Positions 6,270 to 13,643 of a stretch of 20,439 nucleotides of DNA are shown here, one piece after another (position 1 is the stretch's first letter; every line of letters starts with the position of its first letter). The translations under genes were made by a program, and so were the position numbers. Below the pieces are notes generated by a model. That model saw nothing but the letters and a program-made list of their open reading frames with translations, searched no databases and was not told the DNA's origin. Location of the stretch: positions 1 through 20,439 of IMG/VR virus record IMGVR_UViG_3300032050_001021; one strand, given 5' to 3'. The stretch is from a virus.

Positions 6270-6590
6270 TTATTTCTCAGATATAGAAATATCACGTTTT
6301 CCAATCAAAAGATCGTCGGTACAACCTGTGCATCGATTCCGTCGACAGATTCCGGGAGCATCAAACGGGCTCCATTCTTTGAAAAGATTGCCCAAGCGAT
6401 CGTTTTGACAAACTGCGCTGTAGACGTTGAAATCCTTGTCTATATCCAATCGACGATAACCTGCATCGCAACTCCATCCTGACCAATGATCTAAATCGTT
6501 ATTGTGCATCCAGTTGGCACTGACCTTGAACGATCTCCCATCTGACAGTTCTATTTCACAGTTATAGTATTGATGATTTTCAAATTCCAA
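6270..6590 (-). CDS. SPASM-like C-terminal part of a frameshifted radical SAM protein
   Basis: The frame codes 106 residues and opens at a TTG with no ribosome site. It contains SGWSCDAGYRRLDIDKDFNV with Cys41, then Cys61 in SAVCQNDRLGNLF, and Cys82, Cys87 and Cys90 in ICRRNRCTGC. This cysteine layout, with the G-R/L-ID-D-G-V-Y style strand and LGNLF, is that of a SPASM/twitch auxiliary iron-sulfur domain found at the C-terminus of radical SAM enzymes. It overlaps the upstream radical SAM core frame by 11 bases. Removing one G of the GG at 6587-6588 would join the two into one enzyme of about 312 residues. So this is most likely the second half of one gene, by mutation, read error or, less likely, +1 frameshifting. 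Confidence 0.65.
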   Translation of the reverse strand: MEFENHQYYNCEIELSDGRSFKVSANWMHNNDLDHWSGWSCDAGYRRLDIDKDFNVYSAVCQNDRLGNLFKEWSPFDAPGICRRNRCTGCTDDLLIGKRDISISEK

Positions 6591-7203
6591 GATTCAATTT
6601 TCCTTTGAATATGGGCACGGTGCGAGTCTGATAGGAATAATCTATCTTGTTCACAGTGTAGCTGATGTCGTGATGTTCTAGCAGATTGATATACAACGGA
6701 ATACGATCTTGATTCCAGTATTCATCCATGATAGCGACCTGCAAGAATTTATCAGGTGAGATACTTTTCTTAAGTTGTATGATCATGTCAAAAAATTTCT
6801 CTTCATTGATGTGTTCCGAATGCACACTGAATGCGATGTTGTCTAACGCTTGGAACATTTTCTGATAATACTTGAGATTGGCGCTGCCATTGGTGGTAGC
6901 CAGCAATTTGAATATGTGCTGATCATATTCCTTCCGCAACCAAGTGACAAACGGTAGAAAGTGTTTGTTTGAAGTGAGTTCTCCACCGGTAAATGCGATC
7001 TTATAGGGTAGATTTTGTTTGCTGGTCTTTTCAAATATGTTTAACCAAGCCTGTTTCATAGTGTCAAGATCATGATGCTGGCTATGATCATCATGCCACA
7101 TGGGAGAACAATACATGCAATCATAGTTGCAACGCACAGCCAATTGCCAATTGATGCTGAAGTATTGTTCGGTAGGTGTGACTCGTATGATCCGGGATGT
7201 CAT
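6580..7203 (-). CDS. Radical SAM protein, core domain (N-terminal part of split gene)
   Basis: This 207-residue frame has the radical SAM cluster motif CNYDCMYC (Cys25, Cys29, Cys32, CxxxCxxC) and FTGGEL at 71-76 in the position of the SAM-binding GGE motif. Later strands include FKLLATTNGS and IAFSVHSEH, as expected for the partial TIM barrel. Such enzymes cleave S-adenosylmethionine to a 5'-deoxyadenosyl radical. The start overlaps the gp46 stop (ATGA), so the two are co-translated. The stop at 6580-6582 cuts the protein before its SPASM-like domain, which continues in the +1 frame. Unlike the other two radical SAM proteins of this operon it has no N-terminal twitch segment. Substrate unknown. 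Confidence 0.8.
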   Translation of the reverse strand: MTSRIIRVTPTEQYFSINWQLAVRCNYDCMYCSPMWHDDHSQHHDLDTMKQAWLNIFEKTSKQNLPYKIAFTGGELTSNKHFLPFVTWLRKEYDQHIFKLLATTNGSANLKYYQKMFQALDNIAFSVHSEHINEEKFFDMIIQLKKSISPDKFLQVAIMDEYWNQDRIPLYINLLEHHDISYTVNKIDYSYQTRTVPIFKGKLNLGI

Positions 7204-8963
7204 GCTATGTCAATGTCGGTGTTGTATGACGTAAAGCCGTTTTCTTTGACCACACGCAGGATGTTTTCAACACGTCCAGCCAGTTCGTCTCTGTGCGATA
7301 CTAACCATATTGACTTGTGCCGTTCACGACTCATCTTCTTCAGCAAGGCCAACGAATTTTCCACACCCTGTGTGTCCATGCCTGAATCTACCAGTTCGTC
7401 GATGAACAGCACGTTGATGGGATGATACAATGATTCCCATACATCACGGAAGGCCCATGACATTGACAAGATCAGTCTATTGCGCTCTCCGCGACTTAAA
7501 TTGTCAAAGTCTAGATCTCGTCCCAATTCTTGTATTTCCACAGTGAGATCGTTTTGGAATATTACCGAATGTGGCAAGCCGATGCGATCAAGATAGTATG
7601 TCAACCGAGCATTCAAATAACTCAAATTCTGCTCAATAATCTTTTTGCGGATGAATGAGTCTTTGTTGGTCAAGAGTTTTAACAGGAAGTCTTGATGCTC
7701 TTGCAAGCGGGTGAGTTCGTTGAGAGTGTCATAGGTCACTGTTTGCAGGGCCTGTCCTGTCATCTCTTCGATCTGTTCACCGTAGGGATCTGTTTCTTGT
7801 GCCTTGATGTCCAGTTGTTGTTGTAGGTTGTCTACGTTGGCACGATGTTGTATGGCATCTTCTTCCGCATCATAGAACATCTTGGGAGGTTTTCCTAACT
7901 GGCCCAAGGAGGTGTGGGCAGCCTCCATTTCTGATAGCGTTTGTGTATGCTCCTGGCAAGACGTTCTTGCTGTTGCCAAATCCTCCTGCTTGCTTGCCAG
8001 TACCTGTTGGTGCTTTGAGTCGTGGAAGGCTTGACCGCATGTATGACAGGTATGCTGTTCAAGAGTCGCAATCTCTTTGCTAAGTTTGCCAATGTTTTTC
8101 GTCTCGCGATCAACATCAAGTTTCGTGCGGGATATTTGTCCAGCAAGATCGTTGATGTCTTTGCGCTTCTGATCCCAAATTTTGTAGTCCTTGTGCGCTT
8201 GGATCTCTGCGTCAATGTCGATCTTTCGCAGTTCTTCCAAGGCCTTTTGGATTTTATCTGTCTCTTCCTCATGTTTGGTCTTCCACATTGTTTGCCTACG
8301 CCGCAGATTTTCGATCTGTTCTTCTATACGCTTGTTGGCTTCTTGCACAGCTCGGATACGCATTTCTTCCTGAGCAATGGCATCTTTGGTTTCTCTATTG
8401 AGTTCTTTGATGCGCTCAGCACGCTCACTCAAAAGGGTGATACCCAACAGTTGTTCTATGATCACACGTTGATCATTGGCCTTCAAGCTCAAAAACGGTT
8501 CTGTGTATGTGTTCAGCGCCAGCACATGTCGGAACATGTCGTGAGTCATGCCCAGGGCAGACTCTATGGCATCTTGTGTTTCTCGACTGTCGCCTTGCGA
8601 GTTGTCATCTGCTGCCTGTTCTTCGTTGTTGACGTAGAATTTCAGTATGTTGGGTTTGCGACCACGCTCGATGCGGTAGTCGCGGCCATTGATGTTGAAA
8701 TCTAAACTGACCAACATGTTCTTGCTGTTGGCTTTGTTGATGAGATTGTCGCGTCGGATATTGGTGAGAGCTTGACCATACAGCGCATAACTCAGTGCAT
8801 TGATTATAGTGGTCTTACCTGTGCCGTTACGGCTGCCATCGCCGCCTAAATCTAAGTTTTCACCTAGAACTAATGTAAGGTCTTGACGATCAAAGTTGAT
8901 GGCTTGTGTGGCATTGCCCACACTCATAAAGTTTTTAACGGTTAGGTCTTTGATTTGTATCAT
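7200..8963 (-). CDS. gp46: Recombination nuclease ATPase subunit, gp46 / SbcC / Rad50-like
   Basis: A 587-residue SMC-type ATPase, close to the length of T4 gp46. Walker A is GSRNGTGKTT (43-52). A long coiled coil spans about 175-450 and is broken by a zinc hook CHTCGQ (Cys306, Cys309), as in Rad50. The ABC signature is LSRGERNRLI (489-498), Walker B is NVLFIDEL (517-524) and the switch His is in LVSHRDEL (554-561). With gp47 it forms the nuclease that resects DNA ends for recombination-dependent replication and helps host DNA breakdown. In many T4-like phages genes 47 and 46 are neighbours; here a radical SAM gene sits between them. The next gene overlaps by ATGA. No strong ribosome site; the upstream stop is 9 bases away. 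Confidence 0.95.
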   Translation of the reverse strand: MIQIKDLTVKNFMSVGNATQAINFDRQDLTLVLGENLDLGGDGSRNGTGKTTIINALSYALYGQALTNIRRDNLINKANSKNMLVSLDFNINGRDYRIERGRKPNILKFYVNNEEQAADDNSQGDSRETQDAIESALGMTHDMFRHVLALNTYTEPFLSLKANDQRVIIEQLLGITLLSERAERIKELNRETKDAIAQEEMRIRAVQEANKRIEEQIENLRRRQTMWKTKHEEETDKIQKALEELRKIDIDAEIQAHKDYKIWDQKRKDINDLAGQISRTKLDVDRETKNIGKLSKEIATLEQHTCHTCGQAFHDSKHQQVLASKQEDLATARTSCQEHTQTLSEMEAAHTSLGQLGKPPKMFYDAEEDAIQHRANVDNLQQQLDIKAQETDPYGEQIEEMTGQALQTVTYDTLNELTRLQEHQDFLLKLLTNKDSFIRKKIIEQNLSYLNARLTYYLDRIGLPHSVIFQNDLTVEIQELGRDLDFDNLSRGERNRLILSMSWAFRDVWESLYHPINVLFIDELVDSGMDTQGVENSLALLKKMSRERHKSIWLVSHRDELAGRVENILRVVKENGFTSYNTDIDIA

Positions 8964-8972
8964 TTTTATATT

Positions 8973-10463
8973 TTACATATATCTCATGGCTTTTGCAATC
9001 TCAGAGTGACTTGCTGAAAAACTTTCACTTCGAACCTGATCAAAATATTGCATTTTAGATTGAAACTTCTTGCCATCACTGTCAGGCAAATTTTGTATTA
9101 TCTTAATAACATTTTGGATTTCATTCCAGGGGTGATCTTGAAACTTGTCAATAATAATTTTTTTGGCTTCTTTTGTAAGATCCTGTAGCTCCATTCCTTC
9201 ACCTTGCACATGGTTAACAAATATAGGAAAACCATGTTTGCAAGCCCAGTCGTAGACTTGGTCTATGTAGTAAACGCTCATGACACTGATAGTGGGCATG
9301 ATACTAATAGACAGGTTGGGTAACTGTAAATCTTTGAGCCTTAGTATGTTGTCCTCAACTTCAGACCACTGACCGCCTCTTTGTAGTTCAAAATGTGAAC
9401 CAACAGCATCAATACTAAAATGTATGTCTACCAGTTTAAAACTAGGCCAAACAGGTAGCAAATGATTGGGCCAAATGGATCCGTTGCTGTTGTAGTGTAA
9501 TCTAATGTCCTTGGCGTAGTCTTTTTCAACTGCCATCTCCAACACCGATTTAAAACGTTTAATCAAAAACGGCTCGCCGCCAAACATGTCAATATTTTTT
9601 ATGTCAGGCAAGTACGTTAGAACTTGATCAATAAAATCTTGACTCTCCCCCCAAGCATCTTGTACAACTAACTTAGATCCGCGGAACTTTTGATCTTCAA
9701 GGGCAAACAACGAGCTGTTTCCACCGTTACATATCCTGCATTTGAAATTACAGGTGTTATTAAACTTCAAATCTAATGTAGCTACTCTTGGTTGATCAAG
9801 ATATTTGGTTAAAAATTCTCTCTTTAAATGCTTGACATTGTGCAGTCTAATAGAAGTTAGATTTTTTTCTTCCACTTTCCAGCAGTTGTCGCACTCTTTT
9901 GGTTTTTCTCCAGCCAATAAACTAGCCCTTAACTTTTGTAGTTTTTCGTCATGGAACGCTTGATCTAGTTTGATACGGTTGACGTTACCAAGATCAAGAT
10001 TGTTCATGCAACAAGGAGTAATAGTTCCGTTTTGTGTTATCTGTAAGTTGTGCCAGGGTATAGAACAAATAGTATCGGGTAAATTAAAGTTGTTTTCAAT
10101 CTTGTGTGTTTGTTTGTCTAACTCAACTGGGTGGAACCAAATTGGAACAGAGTCAAGTGAAAACTTTTTACAACACGACAACACGTCGTGCTCAATTTCT
10201 TTTGGCCCACATATCATTATGAACCAGTTGCTGATATCTATAAAATTGATAGTTTCGTAAAAGAACTGTAGAAAACTCTCAGGAATAAAATGTGAAGTGT
10301 AAAAAACCAACCGATCGTTTGTCTCGTAACTAGTTTGGTAAACACTGTCTAGTAGCTTAAACAACTCCGTGGGGCCGGTTGACAGCTTGCCAAGATCGTG
10401 AATTACTTTGACGTTGTGGGTTGACTTTAGTTGGTGTTCTAACTCTAGGGTGGAAATAATCAT
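8973..10463 (-). CDS. Twitch-domain radical SAM protein, AT-rich, with unique N-terminal domain
   Basis: A 496-residue protein. Residues 1-128 form an unrecognised domain (LVFYTSHFIPESFLQFFYET, INFIDISNWFIMIC). Residues 131-200 have the N-terminal twitch layout: Cys133 in CSIPWHNLQI, CC at 151-152 followed by LGN, then CDNCW at 191-195. The radical SAM core follows with LDLKFNNTCNFKCRIC (Cys238, Cys242, Cys245) and MFGGEPF at 293-299, and DIHFSIDAVG further on. Twitch-type clusters usually bind an auxiliary 4Fe-4S centre; such proteins are often tied to modification of peptides, sugars or nucleotides. It starts in the gp47 stop (ATGA). Four sampled 60-base lines give 82 G/C in 240 (34%), against 90 in 180 (50%) in neighbouring gp46 and gp47, a sign of separate origin. 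Confidence 0.85.
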   Translation of the reverse strand: MIISTLELEHQLKSTHNVKVIHDLGKLSTGPTELFKLLDSVYQTSYETNDRLVFYTSHFIPESFLQFFYETINFIDISNWFIMICGPKEIEHDVLSCCKKFSLDSVPIWFHPVELDKQTHKIENNFNLPDTICSIPWHNLQITQNGTITPCCMNNLDLGNVNRIKLDQAFHDEKLQKLRASLLAGEKPKECDNCWKVEEKNLTSIRLHNVKHLKREFLTKYLDQPRVATLDLKFNNTCNFKCRICNGGNSSLFALEDQKFRGSKLVVQDAWGESQDFIDQVLTYLPDIKNIDMFGGEPFLIKRFKSVLEMAVEKDYAKDIRLHYNSNGSIWPNHLLPVWPSFKLVDIHFSIDAVGSHFELQRGGQWSEVEDNILRLKDLQLPNLSISIMPTISVMSVYYIDQVYDWACKHGFPIFVNHVQGEGMELQDLTKEAKKIIIDKFQDHPWNEIQNVIKIIQNLPDSDGKKFQSKMQYFDQVRSESFSASHSEIAKAMRYM

Positions 10464-11476
10464 AGCGCCTGATATATTTGGAGTAATAGTTTAGGATCGT
10501 AGAACTCTGATTCTATCTTGGTGATCTGATCTGTGACGATCTGATCCACTGATTCAAATTTCACATCTCCGGGAGCCATGTCTTCTTCCAAGGCAGATCG
10601 CTTGTTGGGTATCAGGGCCATTTCTCGCAGGCCATGCTTGACGATAAATGTGTCTTTGATGAAAGTGGCTTCTTCATAGGATATTTCGATGTCTAGTTGC
10701 ACACGCACATGCATGTTGGGCTTCAAGATTTGTTCAGCGTTGTCAATGACATGGCTGAGATCCCAGACATTGTATAAGGGCTGTTCGGGCCATGCATGAT
10801 ATTCGGGTTGCTTGCCCCACTCCAATATCATGCAGCCACGATTGGCATCACCAGCATCGGCAAAGTTGTGCGGAAACGCATTGCCAATGTAGTTGATGTT
10901 GTTTTTGTGTTGTCGAAGATGAAAGTGACCAGAAAACACTTGATCGATATGTCCAAAATGATCTACCTGTATGGTTCCATGATCGGGCATTTCTACCATG
11001 GCATTCATTTTGAAGTGTGGCAGTTCAAAATGACCAAACATGTATTTGGCATTCAATTTTTCGATGCGTCGGTGTTCGTCTCCGACCAACCAAGGAGCAA
11101 TGACAACATCACCTTCTTGGAACCAATCGTTGCAGATATGTATGTTGGGCAAGTGCCGGGCCCAGGCCGCACCGTGGATATCCCGTTTGTCGCGATAATA
11201 CAGATCGTGATTGCCCGGAATAAAAAAGAACTGAGAGAATGCTTTGCTTAGTTTTTCCAATGCTTGTAGACTGAAGTTCAGTGTTTGTAAGTTGATAGCC
11301 GCACGATGGTGATGCCAGTCACCCAAGAACATGCCGGTTTCGCAACCGTGTTCCTTGCCCTGGGCGATGATCCAATCTACAAACTGCTCGCAATCTTGAT
11401 TGTGCAACAGGCTATTCGATTTCAGTCCAAAATGGATGTCAGTGAAGACTATGGCTTTTTTAAATAGATTGGTCAT
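10460..11476 (-). CDS. gp47: Recombination nuclease subunit, gp47 / SbcD / Mre11-like
   Basis: A 338-residue metallophosphoesterase, the same size as T4 gp47. Motifs in order are FTDIHFGL (Asp13, His15), LGDWHHHR (Asp53, His55), PGNHD (Asn89, His90, Asp91), MFGHFELP (His149) and FSGHFHLRQ (His184, His186), which supply the two-metal site. It works with gp46 as the Mre11-Rad50-type complex that processes DNA ends in phage replication and recombination. The gene begins 1 base after the stop of the upstream radical SAM gene and ends in an ATGA overlap with the next radical SAM gene, so its translation is tied to both. Confidence 0.95.
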   Translation of the reverse strand: MTNLFKKAIVFTDIHFGLKSNSLLHNQDCEQFVDWIIAQGKEHGCETGMFLGDWHHHRAAINLQTLNFSLQALEKLSKAFSQFFFIPGNHDLYYRDKRDIHGAAWARHLPNIHICNDWFQEGDVVIAPWLVGDEHRRIEKLNAKYMFGHFELPHFKMNAMVEMPDHGTIQVDHFGHIDQVFSGHFHLRQHKNNINYIGNAFPHNFADAGDANRGCMILEWGKQPEYHAWPEQPLYNVWDLSHVIDNAEQILKPNMHVRVQLDIEISYEEATFIKDTFIVKHGLREMALIPNKRSALEEDMAPGDVKFESVDQIVTDQITKIESEFYDPKLLLQIYQAL

Positions 11477-11477
11477 G

Positions 11478-12626
11478 TTATTGTAGATATCTTTCGATCA
11501 TATCAATGGTATCCGGCCATAAAACGTTGAACTTTAGATCTGACCAGGAGTCATACCACTGAACTTTTTCATAGAAATTCTTTTTGTTGACAGTGTTTTT
11601 GCTGTGAGATTCGATCAGCCCTTGGCGAATCGACTGTAACCCAGAGATAGGATATAGATCAGCATCTATGCCATGGGTCTGTGCGTGCCAGGTTGATATG
11701 CGATCCAGGACGTTCACCAGTTGTTGTTTGATAGGAGTTGGCATGTTGAACGCACTGATTTCAGGATGTCCGGCGATCGGCATCAACGTTATTTTTTTCA
11801 CACCGTGTTCATGATAGTATCGCACGATATCGTAAAGATCCAACGCATTGAACATGCTGTAAACCATGTTGAAACTCACGCTGTCGGGCCAATACTGTAA
11901 CACCAACTTTAAGTTGGCAAGAAATCTATCCCATTGTATGCCGTTGCGCACATACTCCAATTGCTGTCCAATATTCTCGATGCTGATGTTCCATATGACA
12001 TTGTTTCGAGGTCGCCGTAGCAGATCTTCAAAACATGGCAGCGTGGCTAGGTCGTAGGCAAAATTGGTTATGATGCTGATCCTACAATCTTGTGGTAATT
12101 GTTTTAGCAACTCATAATTTTGTTTCATCAACATGGGCTCACCGCCCACTAACATTAATTCCTTGAGTTCGTGTGATTTTTCAAGCACCCATTGTAACAA
12201 ATCATCCTGATAGCTTTTACGAGGAGAGGTTGTGGATACTCCCATTCGATCTTCCCAAACACTGCTGAATGTAGGCGAACAATACTGACACGCAAGGTTA
12301 CATTTGTTGTTCCATCTCACATCAACGAATCTCAGTTTGTGGGTAAAATCATCCAACGGATAGTGAGTTTGGTAATGCTGTCGCAATGAAGCCGTGTTGT
12401 GTTGTTTGTCGTGCATGATGCATTCGGCACAGTTGCTATGCTCACGACCGTCCAACAGATAGGATTTTATTTCTTCCAAAGCGTCAGAGTGGTGCAATAT
12501 CTCTCTAATAGATTTGGAATTGAGATTGCCCAGAGATGTTTTGCCTGAACAACAGGTTTTGACGTCTCCATTTTCTCTCACGGTCACTCCTCTCCAGGGA
12601 GCCGAACAATAAATTCCACTATCCAT
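11478..12626 (-). CDS. Twitch-domain radical SAM protein
   Basis: A 382-residue protein. The N-terminus is the twitch segment: CSAPWRGVTVRENGDVKTCC (Cys7, Cys25, Cys26), LGNLNSKSIREIL, then CAEC with Cys66 and Cys69. The radical SAM core begins with FVDVRWNNKCNLACQYC (Cys109, Cys113, Cys116), followed by LVGGEPML at 159-166. This is the same order as in the 496-residue protein, without its extra N-terminal domain. It is 14 bases downstream of the gp55 gene and 1 base upstream of gp47. The two homologous copies in one operon suggest duplication or repeated capture, but they are distant in sequence. Enzyme activity is expected from intact motifs; the substrate is unknown. Confidence 0.87.
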   Translation of the reverse strand: MDSGIYCSAPWRGVTVRENGDVKTCCSGKTSLGNLNSKSIREILHHSDALEEIKSYLLDGREHSNCAECIMHDKQHNTASLRQHYQTHYPLDDFTHKLRFVDVRWNNKCNLACQYCSPTFSSVWEDRMGVSTTSPRKSYQDDLLQWVLEKSHELKELMLVGGEPMLMKQNYELLKQLPQDCRISIITNFAYDLATLPCFEDLLRRPRNNVIWNISIENIGQQLEYVRNGIQWDRFLANLKLVLQYWPDSVSFNMVYSMFNALDLYDIVRYYHEHGVKKITLMPIAGHPEISAFNMPTPIKQQLVNVLDRISTWHAQTHGIDADLYPISGLQSIRQGLIESHSKNTVNKKNFYEKVQWYDSWSDLKFNVLWPDTIDMIERYLQ

Positions 12627-12640
12627 AGAGTAGCAGTATA

Positions 12641-13528
12641 CTATTCTTCTGAAGGAGATGCGACCGCTTCGGCTGCTTTGTTATGGCTTTCCGAATACTG
12701 TCTAGTCCACGAAGGATTGAGTCCGTTCATTTCCAAGATATCATCGCGTATGTTCTGCATCTTCTTTTCTATGTTCAACACACGAGTGAAGCTATTAGTG
12801 ATAGCGGCAGTATAATACGCAAAAGGGTTCTGCGATTTTGATTCATCGAACTGCAATCCGATCTGGCTGAGCTGTAGCAGGGCCTGACCCCGCATTTCTT
12901 CGTTGTAGGTGTATCCACGCCAATTGCTCCTTGTAGCGTATCTTTCGCACAGTTTGATAAACATGTGCGCCAATTTTGGGGTCATTTTGCCATGTTCCCT
13001 GCAGAACTCGCCCCCGTCTAGACTACCCCGCCAGTGTGATTTACCCACCACAAACGGCTGTTTTTCTTCGTCCAAACGATAGTGCCAAAACGGCGGAAAA
13101 TTCAATCTGACATGTGCAGTATCCAGCACAGGCACATCTACGATGTCCTCGAGCCCGTCGCTTTCCTGGGTGTCATCCAGTTCCAGCAGTTCCTCCATCT
13201 TGGCTTTTTTGGCCTGGGCTTTGGTTTGCTTTTTGGGTGCCATGGGTATGTGTTCCCAGGTAGTGATACGGAACACAAGATCGGTGTGCGGAATCTTCTT
13301 TTCGTTGACTGCTTCGCCGGTTTCTTTTTTGATCCTATCAGCCCTGTTGCGCCGGGCTTCGGCTATGGTTCGCTGATTGATCTTGGACAGCGAAGGCAAG
13401 ATGATGTCATACTGATGATCCATTTGTGGGTTCACATAGGTGCAGTATGAATTCTTGCTGTGGTGTATTTCTTTCAATATATCTTTGTTGTTGAGATAAT
13501 TGGTCTTGGCTGGAGTCTTGATAGACAT
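12641..13528 (-). CDS. gp55: Late-transcription sigma factor, gp55-like, with long N-terminal extension
   Basis: A 295-residue protein from the ATG at 13528, chosen because AGGAGA at 13544-13539 lies 10 bases before it; an in-frame ATG at 13567 would start above the promoter -10 box and is ignored. The C-terminal part, with LAHMFIKLCERYATRSNWRG, MRGQALLQLSQIG, NPFAYYTAAITNSFTRVLN and MNGLNPSWTRQ, is the gp55-type sigma region 2, which binds RNA polymerase core and the TATAAATA box. T4 gp55 is about 185 residues; this protein has an extra N-terminal part (NYLNNKDILKEIHHSKNSYC and on) and a charged linker (KKQTKAQAKKAKMEELLELD) at about 90-115. It is first in the leftward operon under a sigma70 promoter, so it is made early and then switches on structural genes. 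Confidence 0.88.
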   Translation of the reverse strand: MSIKTPAKTNYLNNKDILKEIHHSKNSYCTYVNPQMDHQYDIILPSLSKINQRTIAEARRNRADRIKKETGEAVNEKKIPHTDLVFRITTWEHIPMAPKKQTKAQAKKAKMEELLELDDTQESDGLEDIVDVPVLDTAHVRLNFPPFWHYRLDEEKQPFVVGKSHWRGSLDGGEFCREHGKMTPKLAHMFIKLCERYATRSNWRGYTYNEEMRGQALLQLSQIGLQFDESKSQNPFAYYTAAITNSFTRVLNIEKKMQNIRDDILEMNGLNPSWTRQYSESHNKAAEAVASPSEE

Positions 13529-13555
13529 CGTTGATGATTCTCCTATATTGTAGTT

Positions 13556-13583
13556 ATTATACAACATTTGGCATCTTTGTCAA
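13556..13583 (-). promoter_or_regulatory. Strong sigma70-type promoter of the gp55/recombination operon
   Basis: On the minus strand TTGACA (13583-13578) and TATAAT (13561-13556) are both perfect consensus, with a 16-base spacer. Start is expected near 13549, giving a leader of about 20 bases that carries AGGAGA before the gp55 ATG. Host polymerase should therefore transcribe the operon from the beginning of infection. Confidence 0.85.
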
Positions 13584-13617
13584 ATCATTTCAATCATTAT
13601 GTTAGCCGTTTTGACAT

Positions 13618-13628
13618 CCGGTAAATAC
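13618..13628 (+). promoter_or_regulatory. Late promoter of the baseplate operon
   Basis: The plus strand reads CCGGTAAATAC with TAAATA at 13622-13627, six of eight bases of the T4 late consensus and sharing CGGTAAATA with the element before the portal gene. It precedes the ribosome site AAGGAA (13632-13637) and the ATG at 13644. It is back to back with the sigma70 promoter of gp55. Confidence 0.55.
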
Positions 13629-13643
13629 ATCAAGGAATCCACG

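Noticed and set aside
8022-8705. Plus-strand open frame of 227 codons within the gp46 region
   Set aside because: Antisense to gp46, which has all ATPase motifs and a zinc hook; the plus-strand product is Phe/Cys-rich without family features.
8970-8998. TTGCAA-17-TAAAAT on the minus strand before gp46
   Set aside because: Only four of six bases of the -35 match, it lies within the end of the radical SAM gene, and start would be at the ATG itself; probably chance in AT-rich DNA.
13599-13643. Upstream in-frame ATG at 13599 for the first baseplate gene
   Set aside because: No ribosome site, and the likely late promoter lies downstream of it; ATG at 13644 has AAGGAA at the right distance.
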